Below, in pieces: positions 26,129 through 32,878 of a stretch of 64,000 nucleotides of DNA (its first letter is position 1; each line of letters starts with the position of its first letter). The notes below the pieces were generated by a model that did no database searches, was not told where the DNA came from, and saw nothing but the letters and a program-made list of their open reading frames with translations. The position numbers were made by a program, and so were the translations under genes. This DNA is from Denitratimonas sp037478135 (lineage in GTDB: Bacteria > Pseudomonadota > Gammaproteobacteria > Xanthomonadales > Xanthomonadaceae), in contig NZ_JBBHDV010000009.1 in NCBI RefSeq assembly GCF_037478135.1, positions 72,076 through 136,075 on the forward strand, given 5' to 3'.

Positions 26129-26542
26129 TCACCCCCCATGCCGCGCCCAGAACTGGGCAGGCGTGACGATGGGGTGACGCTCGGCCAATGCCAGCAGATC
26201 CTTGTCGCCGGTGATGAGGTAACTGGCGCGGCCTGCCAGCAGGGTCAGCAGCACGGGTTGATCGTCCGGATCGCGCAGTTTTTCGTCCTGCGCACCCGCC
26301 GGCTCGACGACATCGGCCAGGAACATGAAGCTGTCGGCCAGATCGCGGATTTCCGCCGCACTCAAGGACACGCGCGGCAACCGTGGCAGCACGCGCACCA
26401 TTTCATCGAGGATGTAGCGCGACAGCACCACGTCCAGCCCGCCCTCGCGCCAGGCGGCGACGATGCGCCCCGGCACGCTGCCCGGATAAGCCAGGCCCGA
26501 TACCAGTACGTTGGTATCGAGCACGACCCGCAACCTGGCCAT
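26129..26542 (-). CDS. PIN-domain toxin of a type II toxin-antitoxin pair
   Basis: A 137-residue PIN-family RNase-like protein. The acidic active-site residues are visible: Asp in VVLDTNVLVSGL, Glu in YILDEMVRVL, and Asp residues in DPDDQPVLL and TGDKDLL. This matches the PIN family group annotated as putative toxin components. Its ATG overlaps the antitoxin stop by one base (TGATG), so synthesis is coupled. It lies convergent with accC, 23 bp away. Confidence 0.85.
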   Translation of the reverse strand: MARLRVVLDTNVLVSGLAYPGSVPGRIVAAWREGGLDVVLSRYILDEMVRVLPRLPRVSLSAAEIRDLADSFMFLADVVEPAGAQDEKLRDPDDQPVLLTLLAGRASYLITGDKDLLALAERHPIVTPAQFWARHGG

Positions 26543-26814
26543 CAGCGCCTGCGGCGTTCGGCTGCCACCGCCGCCTCGATCTCGGCCAATCCATCTTCAA
26601 CCGGAACCTGCGTATACGCCTGCGCTACCCTGCCGGCAAGCGCATCGAAGCGTTCCCGCATGCGCCGGATACGGGCGAACAACTCGGCATCCACCAAGGC
26701 CGCAACCGGCTTACCATCCTTGTTGATGACAATGCTGTCGTTGCGGTACTGCACCTGATTGAGCATCTCGCCCAGGTTCTGACGGAAGTTGACGGCACTG
26801 ATTTCGGTGATCAT
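26542..26814 (-). CDS. Phd/YefM-family antitoxin
   Basis: A 90-residue antitoxin: N-terminal DNA-binding domain MITEISAVNFRQNLGEMLNQVQ, then NDSIVINKDGKPVAALVD, typical Phd/YefM, and a C-terminal toxin-neutralising tail rich in charged residues (EIEAAVAAERRRR). The ATG at 26814 fits the family; the frame continues to 26937 but without family resemblance. It precedes the PIN toxin, the standard order, and a possible operator lies just upstream. Confidence 0.87.
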   Translation of the reverse strand: MITEISAVNFRQNLGEMLNQVQYRNDSIVINKDGKPVAALVDAELFARIRRMRERFDALAGRVAQAYTQVPVEDGLAEIEAAVAAERRRR

Positions 26815-26826
26815 GGCTGTCTCCAA

Positions 26827-26858
26827 ACCAATATGATTGATATGGTCATTATGGTCCG
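26827..26858 (-). promoter_or_regulatory. Candidate operator/promoter of the toxin-antitoxin pair
   Basis: The AT-rich stretch just upstream of the antitoxin has an imperfect palindrome ACCAATAT...ATATGGT and, on the minus strand, two GACCATA-like direct repeats. Phd/YefM proteins autoregulate by binding palindromes in this position. The site lies between the divergent antitoxin and prmA genes and could influence both. Confidence 0.5.
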
Positions 26859-26935
26859 GACATGACATGCTGTCCATCACCCCATGCACCCGCACTTGAA
26901 CCGCCCTCGAAACAACCCCGGGGAAGACAATCAAC

Positions 26936-27847
26936 ATGCCCTATCTCGAACTCACCCTGCCCTGCACCGAAGCGCAGGAATCACGCTACCAGACCGCGCT
27001 GGACGATGTTGGCGCGCTCGCGGTCACGCTGATGGATGCACACGCCGAGGCGCCGGACGAACAGGCGATCTTCGAGCCGGGCGTGGGTGAAACCCCGCTG
27101 TGGCGCGAGCTGACGCTGACCGCGCTGTTCCCCGGCGACGCGGTGCCGGAACTGATCCTGCTGGCGCTGGAAGCCTTCGACCCCGGACTGGAGCTGGGCG
27201 GCGCGCAATTCCGCAGCGTCGAGGACCAGGACTGGGAACGCGCGTGGATGGACCAGTTCCAGCCGATGCAGTTCGGCCGCCGCACTTTCATCGTGCCGTG
27301 GAACCAGGAGCTGCCGGCTGCGGCCCAGATCGCCGATGCCGCCGTGGTGCGGCTCGACCCCGGTCTGGCCTTCGGCACCGGCACCCACCCGACCACGGCG
27401 CTGTGTCTGGAATGGCTTGATGGTCTGGATCTTGCCGGTCAGCGTGTACTGGATTTCGGTTGCGGCTCCGGCATTCTCGCCATCGCCGCGCTGAAACTCG
27501 GCGCCAGCTCCGCGGTGGGCGTGGACAACGACCCGCAGGCGCTGACCGCCAGTGCCGACAACGCACAGCGCAATGACGTCGCCGCGCAGCTGAGCGTGTA
27601 TCTGCCGCAAGACGAACCGGCGCAGAAGACCTATCCGGTGGTGGTGGCCAACATTCTGGCCAGTGCGCTGGATGCACTGGCGCCGTTGCTGGCCAGCCGG
27701 GTGCAGGCCGGCGGGCGGATCGCCCTGTCGGGCATCCTGCAAGGACAGGAAACCGAACTGCTGGATCGTTACGCAACCTGGTTCGAACCGCTGCACGTCA
27801 GCACGCTGGAGGACTGGGTCCGGATCGACGGCGTGCGCCGCAGCTGA
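26936..27847 (+). CDS. prmA: Ribosomal protein L11 methyltransferase
   Basis: A 303-residue PrmA: N-terminal substrate-recognition domain (about 1-70), then the class I SAM methyltransferase domain with RLDPGLAFGTGTHPTTALCLEWL, motif I VLDFGCGSGILAIAALKLG, VGVDNDPQAL and VVANILASAL. It trimethylates L11 on Lys and the N-terminus. The ATG at 26936 is preceded by GGGGAAG. It follows accC in the conserved order, but the toxin-antitoxin pair has been placed between. Confidence 0.95.
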   Translation: MPYLELTLPCTEAQESRYQTALDDVGALAVTLMDAHAEAPDEQAIFEPGVGETPLWRELTLTALFPGDAVPELILLALEAFDPGLELGGAQFRSVEDQDWERAWMDQFQPMQFGRRTFIVPWNQELPAAAQIADAAVVRLDPGLAFGTGTHPTTALCLEWLDGLDLAGQRVLDFGCGSGILAIAALKLGASSAVGVDNDPQALTASADNAQRNDVAAQLSVYLPQDEPAQKTYPVVVANILASALDALAPLLASRVQAGGRIALSGILQGQETELLDRYATWFEPLHVSTLEDWVRIDGVRRS

Positions 27848-27901
27848 AGCATCCACGCCGCAGCTGCGGCATCATGGGCAGATTCCTCCCCGCCTGACCG
27901 C

Positions 27902-29545
27902 ATGTACACGCTCTGTTCCCACTGCGACACGCCCTACGAAGTCTCGCCCGAAGCGCTCGCACGCGGGCGCGGGCAACTGCATTGCGCCGCCTGCGGACAC
28001 AGCTTCGATGCACTGGAACGGCTGTCGCGCACGCTGCCGCCCGGCGCGGAACAGGCACGCGTCGCGATCCCGGCCCACACCGGCCCGCACTCCGGCAGCA
28101 GCACCCAGGAGGAGGATCTGGCGCAGGGTTCGCTGCCGCTGGAACCTGCCGAAGCGCCTCCCGCACATCCCGCCGCCGACAATCCGGAGCCTGCGCTTTC
28201 GGCGCCTGCGGCAGACTTCACTCGGAGCATTGAAGCCGCTGGCACCATCGTGCGTTCGCCGGAACCGGCTCTTCTTCCCGAAGCTGAAGCCGAAGCTGAA
28301 GTTGAAGCCGAAACTGAAGCCACTCCCGACCCCGGAACGGAAGACGCACAAACCGCACCTACGGCCACGATGCCTGCGGCAACACCCGCACCCGCCACCG
28401 CGCAGCCGCAAACAGCCGCGCCGTCATCGGATGCACCGGCGGCCACCATCCCGCCGGTTTTCCAATGGCTGCAACAGGCCGCCGCAACGGCGCCAACACC
28501 GAAACCAACACCACCCACGCCAGCGGTCGAGATCCGCACCGATGCGCTGGTCGAAGTACTGACCGCGCACGCCGATTTCATCGAGCCGCCGGCGGATGAT
28601 GCCGATGCCGATGCCGATGCCGGTGTCGATGCCGGTCCCGATGCCCATCGACACGATCCGGCCGATGCATCGGACATCGTTGCCAGCCAACACCCGCCCG
28701 AGCCCGACACGGTCGCGGACATCGATCCCCACGCCTTCGACATCCCGTCCGAAGGCTTCGAACCCACCCACGGCATCGCCACCCACGCCCCCGTCACCGA
28801 AGACCGCGATGACGACGCCACCGTCGCGCTCGAAGACCCGGCACAACATCCGGCCTCACCATCCACATCCGAAACACAGGACGAAACGGCCCTCGGCACC
28901 GCCATCGGGCCGCAAGATCCGGCAGCGGCCTCCGACATCGCCGGACCGGAACCAGCCCCACTGTTCCTTGCCGCCGCGTCGACGGAAACCGATCACACCG
29001 ATCCCTTTCACCCGGTGCTCGACGCACCCACGCCCAGCTTCATCCCGGCCAACACCCCGACCTTGCCGTCTGAACCGGCGCAGCGCCGCTGGCCGGCCCG
29101 GCTGGCGGTGGCCGCGCTGTTGTTGTCACTCGGCCTGCTGTCGCTCATCGCCGAACGCGACACGCTGGCGGCCGATGCGCGCTGGCGGCCGTGGCTGGAA
29201 CGCAGCTGCGAAGCCCTGCCCTGCACGCTGCCGCCGTGGCGTGAACCGGCCGCGATGCAGCTGATGACGCGCGACGTGCGCCCGCATCCCTCGGTCCCCG
29301 GCGCGCTGCTGATCAGCGCCAGCTTCCGCAACCAGGCGCAATGGGCGCAGCCCTGGCCGCAGCTGGACCTGACCCTGTCCGACCTCAACGGCCAACCGAT
29401 CGCGCAACGCCAGTTCCAGCCCGACCAGTATCTGGGCATCGGCGCGCGCGAATCGCTGATCCAGCCCGACCAGACCGCCAGCGTGACGCTGGAGGTGCGC
29501 GATCCGGGCAAACAGGCGGTCGCGTTCGAATTCGACTTCCGCTGA
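27902..29545 (+). CDS. Zinc-ribbon and DUF3426 domain protein
   Basis: A 547-residue protein. Residues 1-38 are an MJ0042-type zinc ribbon (CSHCDTPYEVSPEAL and CAACGHSF, two CxxC pairs). Residues of about 40-390 are low-complexity, rich in Pro, Ala, Glu and Asp, with runs such as EAEAEAEVEAE. A single membrane helix (about residues 402-420, LAVAALLLSLGLLSLIAE) is followed by the C-terminal DUF3426 domain with WLERSCEALPCTLPPWREP and QAQWAQPWPQLDLTLSDLNG. In many gammaproteobacteria a gene of this kind sits between prmA and dusB/fis. Its function is unknown; the spacer is much longer than I would expect. Confidence 0.82.
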   Translation: MYTLCSHCDTPYEVSPEALARGRGQLHCAACGHSFDALERLSRTLPPGAEQARVAIPAHTGPHSGSSTQEEDLAQGSLPLEPAEAPPAHPAADNPEPALSAPAADFTRSIEAAGTIVRSPEPALLPEAEAEAEVEAETEATPDPGTEDAQTAPTATMPAATPAPATAQPQTAAPSSDAPAATIPPVFQWLQQAAATAPTPKPTPPTPAVEIRTDALVEVLTAHADFIEPPADDADADADAGVDAGPDAHRHDPADASDIVASQHPPEPDTVADIDPHAFDIPSEGFEPTHGIATHAPVTEDRDDDATVALEDPAQHPASPSTSETQDETALGTAIGPQDPAAASDIAGPEPAPLFLAAASTETDHTDPFHPVLDAPTPSFIPANTPTLPSEPAQRRWPARLAVAALLLSLGLLSLIAERDTLAADARWRPWLERSCEALPCTLPPWREPAAMQLMTRDVRPHPSVPGALLISASFRNQAQWAQPWPQLDLTLSDLNGQPIAQRQFQPDQYLGIGARESLIQPDQTASVTLEVRDPGKQAVAFEFDFR

Positions 29546-29643
29546 CTCATTCCGATCCAACCCGAGCCGATCCGAAGCCGCCGCACGGCACCCGCCAGCA
29601 GCGGCCAGCGCCGCGTCAGTTCCCGTCACGCCTGCGGAACGCC

Positions 29644-29806
29644 AGCCCGGATACTTCATGAGGGGCGTGGATGATCGCGAGGGATTTTGCGCCGCGTCAG
29701 CAGAAAAGTGCACGGGACACTTCATCCAAAGCGGGAACATGGATCAAATGGCAATCTGGTGCGGTTGCGAGGCACTTTTCTGCGATCTCATGAAATATCC
29801 GGGCTA
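29644..29806. repeat. Dispersed structured repeat, copy A, upstream of fis
   Basis: The 327-bp gap between the DUF3426 gene and fis is mostly this element. Its left part (29644-29738) is nearly identical to the element at the right edge of the window, minus 86 internal bases. Outer arms AGCCCGGATACTTCATGAG (29644-29662) and CTCATGAAATATCCGGGCT (29787-29805) are inverted; inner arms GCAGAAAAGTGC (29700-29711) and GCACTTTTCTGC (29772-29783) are a perfect 12-bp inverted repeat. GGA(C/T)ACTTCAT also recurs directly. No ORF is supported. A TAGAAT hexamer at its right edge (29805-29810) could serve fis as a -10 box. Confidence 0.8.
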
Positions 29807-29872
29807 GAATGATCGACCCCCGGCACGCGCCATCCGCGCCTGCCGTCGCGACACCCGGAGCCATTCTCAGAC

Positions 29873-30154
29873 GTGAACGTACCTGCATTCTCCCTGCCCG
29901 CCGCTGACACCAGCCCGGCGGCGCCCGCCGTATTGCGGGATGTCGTCGCCTATTCGGTGCGGCGCTACCTGCACGACCTGCACGACCACCAGGCCGACGA
30001 TCTCTACGAAGTGGTGCTGCGCGAAATCGAAGCCCCGCTGTTCCGCGAAGTACTGCGCCACTACGACGGCAACCAGAGCCGCGCCGCCGCGACGCTGGGC
30101 CTGAACCGGGCCACGCTGCGCAAGAAGCTGCGCGCCCACGGCATCGTCTCCTGA
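29873..30154 (+). CDS. fis: Fis family DNA-binding protein
   Basis: A 93-residue Fis homologue: N-terminal beta-hairpin arm region with VVAYSVRRYLHDLHDHQADDLYEVVLREIEAPL, then the C-terminal helix-turn-helix with HYDGNQSRAAATLGLNRATLRKKL. Fis bends DNA and controls growth-phase genes. The start is GTG at 29873; no ATG is available. It is placed before purH rather than after dusB, which lies 27 kb away in this window. Confidence 0.93.
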   Translation: MNVPAFSLPAADTSPAAPAVLRDVVAYSVRRYLHDLHDHQADDLYEVVLREIEAPLFREVLRHYDGNQSRAAATLGLNRATLRKKLRAHGIVS

Positions 30155-30208
30155 CCTGACCCTCTTCCGGCGGCTGCACCCAGGGCCGCCCCTTGCATCG
30201 AGCCTCCG

Positions 30209-31822
30209 ATGACCGCCTCCCCTTCCCCTTCCCCGGCCGGCGACCGCATTGCGGTACGTCGCGCGTTGCTGTCGGTTTCGGACAAGACCGGCCTGATCGA
30301 ACTGGCACGCGCGCTGGCCGCACGCGGCGTCGAACTGCTGTCCACTGGCGGCAGCGCGAAAGCCATCCGCGAAGCCGGTCTGGCGGTGCGCGATGTCTCG
30401 GAACTGACCGGCTTCCCGGAAATCATGGATGGCCGGGTCAAGACCCTGCATCCTAAAGTCCACGGCGGCCTGCTCGGCCGGCGCGGCACCGATGACGCGA
30501 TCATGGCCGAACACGGCATCGTCGCCATCGACCTGCTGGTGCTGAACCTGTATCCGTTCGAAAAGGTCTCGGCCGACCCGAACGCGCGCTTCGCCGACAT
30601 CATCGAGAACATCGATATCGGCGGCCCGGCGATGCTGCGTGCCGCCGCCAAGAACTTCGCGCACGTCGCGGTCGCGACCGATCCGTCCCAGTACGGCGCG
30701 CTGCTGGAAGAACTGGATGCGCAGCAGGGCACGCTCTCGCTGCAGACCCGTTTCGCGCTGGCAGTGAACGCGTTCAACCGCGTCGCGCAGTACGACGCGC
30801 GCATCAGCGATGTGCTGTCCGCGATCGCCGTGCCATCGGACGCGGGCGCACAACAGCGCGCGCTGTTCCCGCAACAGGCCAATGGCAACTTCGTCAAAGT
30901 GATGGATCTGCGCTACGGCGAGAACCCGCACCAGCAGGCCGCGTTCTACCGCGACCTGCATCCGGCGCCCGGCTCGCTGGCCAGCTTCGAGCAGTTGCAG
31001 GGCAAGGAGCTGTCCTACAACAACATCGCCGACGCCGATGCGGCATGGGAATGCGTGCGCCAGTTCGACGCGCCGGCCTGTGTCATCGTCAAGCACGCCA
31101 ATCCCTGCGGCGTGGCGGTCGGCGCCAGCCCGCGCGACACCTACGAAAAGGCCTACGCCACCGACCCAACCAGCGCCTTCGGCGGCATCCTGGCCTTCAA
31201 CCGGCCGCTGGACGGCGCCACGGTGCAGGCCATTCTGGAGCGCCAGTTCGTCGAAGTACTGATCGCACCTGATTACGAGGCCGCCGCGCTGGAACACGCC
31301 ACCAGGAAGGCCAATGTGCGCGTGCTGCGCATCCCGATGGCGCCGCCCGCGCCGGGCTTCATCGACGTCAAGCGCGTGGGTTCGGGCCTGCTGATGCAGA
31401 GCGCCGATGACCGCGTCGTCAGCCGCGACGAGCTCAAGGTCGTGACCAAGAAGACCCCCACCCAGGCCCAGTTCGACGACCTGCTGTTCGCGTGGAATGT
31501 GGCGAAGTTCGTCAAGTCCAACGCCATCGTCTACGCCCGCGACGGGCAGACCATCGGCGTCGGTGCCGGCCAGATGAGCCGGGTGTATTCGGCCCGCATC
31601 GCCGGCATCAAGGCCACTGATGCCGGTCTGATGGTGCCCGGTTCGGTGATGGCGTCCGATGCGTTTTTCCCGTTCCGCGATGGTCTGGATTCGGCCGCCG
31701 AAGCCGGCATCGCCGCCGTGATCCAGCCCGGCGGTTCGATGCGTGATGCCGAAGTGATCGCCGCCGCCGACGAGCACGGCATCGCAATGGTGTTCACCGG
31801 CGTGCGCCACTTCCGCCACTGA
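30209..31822 (+). CDS. purH: Bifunctional AICAR transformylase/IMP cyclohydrolase
   Basis: A 537-residue PurH performing the last two steps of IMP synthesis. The N-terminal cyclohydrolase domain (about 14-210) has ALLSVSDKTGL, KTLHPKVHGG and DLLVLNLYPFE; the C-terminal transformylase domain has DLRYGENPHQQAAFY, the catalytic KHANPCGVAVG and SDAFFPFRDGLD. It ends VRHFRH as expected. It is usually followed by purD; here two accessory genes intervene. Confidence 0.97.
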   Translation: MTASPSPSPAGDRIAVRRALLSVSDKTGLIELARALAARGVELLSTGGSAKAIREAGLAVRDVSELTGFPEIMDGRVKTLHPKVHGGLLGRRGTDDAIMAEHGIVAIDLLVLNLYPFEKVSADPNARFADIIENIDIGGPAMLRAAAKNFAHVAVATDPSQYGALLEELDAQQGTLSLQTRFALAVNAFNRVAQYDARISDVLSAIAVPSDAGAQQRALFPQQANGNFVKVMDLRYGENPHQQAAFYRDLHPAPGSLASFEQLQGKELSYNNIADADAAWECVRQFDAPACVIVKHANPCGVAVGASPRDTYEKAYATDPTSAFGGILAFNRPLDGATVQAILERQFVEVLIAPDYEAAALEHATRKANVRVLRIPMAPPAPGFIDVKRVGSGLLMQSADDRVVSRDELKVVTKKTPTQAQFDDLLFAWNVAKFVKSNAIVYARDGQTIGVGAGQMSRVYSARIAGIKATDAGLMVPGSVMASDAFFPFRDGLDSAAEAGIAAVIQPGGSMRDAEVIAAADEHGIAMVFTGVRHFRH

Positions 31823-31834
31823 TCGCCAGCCGCA

Positions 31835-31856
31835 GCAGCGCTGTCCGCAGCGCTGC
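31835..31856. terminator. Hairpin between convergent purH and the AraC-type gene
   Basis: GCAGCGCTG and CAGCGCTGC form a perfect 9-bp stem with a TCCG loop in the 39-bp gap between two converging genes. No proper T-tract follows on either strand, so this is a probable but weak bidirectional terminator. Confidence 0.45.
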
Positions 31857-31861
31857 GGGTT

Positions 31862-32620
31862 TCAGCTGCCAGCCTGCACCAGCTGGCGGTACTGGCGCGG
31901 CGTAAAACCGGTCACCTGGCGGAACTGGCGCGAGAACGCGCTCTGGTCCGAAAAGCCCGACTGCTGCGCGATATCGGCGATCGGCAACGTCGTGCCACGC
32001 AGCAGCCGCGTGGCCTGATCGATACGCGCCTTGATCACGTACTGACCGGCCGAAAGCTGGAAGATCTTCTTCACCCGCCGGTCGAACTGCGCCTGCGACA
32101 ACCCGGCGCGGCGTGCCAGCGCTTCCATGCGCAATGGCTGGTCGATGTGTTCGAGCAGATAGTCGATGGTGTCGGCAAAGGCGCTGTCGATGAAACCGCC
32201 TCGGCTGGGCTCGGTCAGATCCTTGGAGATGCAGGCCAGCCCGATGATCTGGCCGCTGCCATCGCGCAACGGCTCCTTGGTTGAAAGACACCAGCCGGCA
32301 CTGCCGTCGCGGTACACGGTCAGGTCCAGCGCATCGATGATCGGCTTGCCGGTGCGGAACAGTCGCTCGTCCTGGCGCGCATAGCGCTCGGCCATCGGCG
32401 CCGGGAACAGCTCGAACGCGGTCTTGCCGATCGCATCCTGGCGATGCTTCAGATCACAGCGCATCGCCGCCGTCTCACTGATCGAAACGTAGCGCCCCTG
32501 GCGGTCCTTGATCGAGAACACGATGTCCGGCAAACGGTCGAACAACCGCTCCACCCACAACGGCGACGCCACGCTCGTCATGAAGCGCTCGCGCCACTGC
32601 AGCACCTCGTCTGTTGCCAT
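31862..32620 (-). CDS. AraC-family regulator with N-terminal PAS domain
   Basis: The 252-residue protein has a PAS domain (about residues 20-130: RLPDIVFSIKDRQGRYVSIS, EPLRDGSGQIIGLACISKDLT) and a C-terminal AraC domain (about 150-250) with two helix-turn-helix units, the second being IADIAQQSGFSDQSAFSRQFR, then TGFTPRQYRQ. The PAS domain suggests a small-ligand or redox signal. Start 32620 has a better-spaced GGGGA site than the ATG two codons upstream (32626). It is divergent from the collagenase gene (258-bp gap), so it is the obvious candidate to regulate it. Confidence 0.85.
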   Translation of the reverse strand: MATDEVLQWRERFMTSVASPLWVERLFDRLPDIVFSIKDRQGRYVSISETAAMRCDLKHRQDAIGKTAFELFPAPMAERYARQDERLFRTGKPIIDALDLTVYRDGSAGWCLSTKEPLRDGSGQIIGLACISKDLTEPSRGGFIDSAFADTIDYLLEHIDQPLRMEALARRAGLSQAQFDRRVKKIFQLSAGQYVIKARIDQATRLLRGTTLPIADIAQQSGFSDQSAFSRQFRQVTGFTPRQYRQLVQAGS

Positions 32621-32878
32621 GTCCATCGTCCCCGTGTGATGCCCGATGCCCCCCGGCAGCGGACGTGCTCCCGTGTCGCGGAGCCCTGCAAGACAGGCGC
32701 CCACGCGCGTATTGCGAGTCTAGCCGCCGCACCCTCCGGATGCTGTGCAGATCAAACCGTGGCTGCACCGAAATAGCGCAATACGCAGCACACCAGCATT
32801 GCGAGCATGGTCCTGTCGGTTTTTCCGGTTCATCCACCGGTCAGGCAAGGCATCCCAGGGCGAACTCAGGAAGCGATC

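Noticed and set aside
24633..26132. 499-codon minus-strand frame opposite accC
   Set aside because: A shadow of accC: no family features, biased composition.
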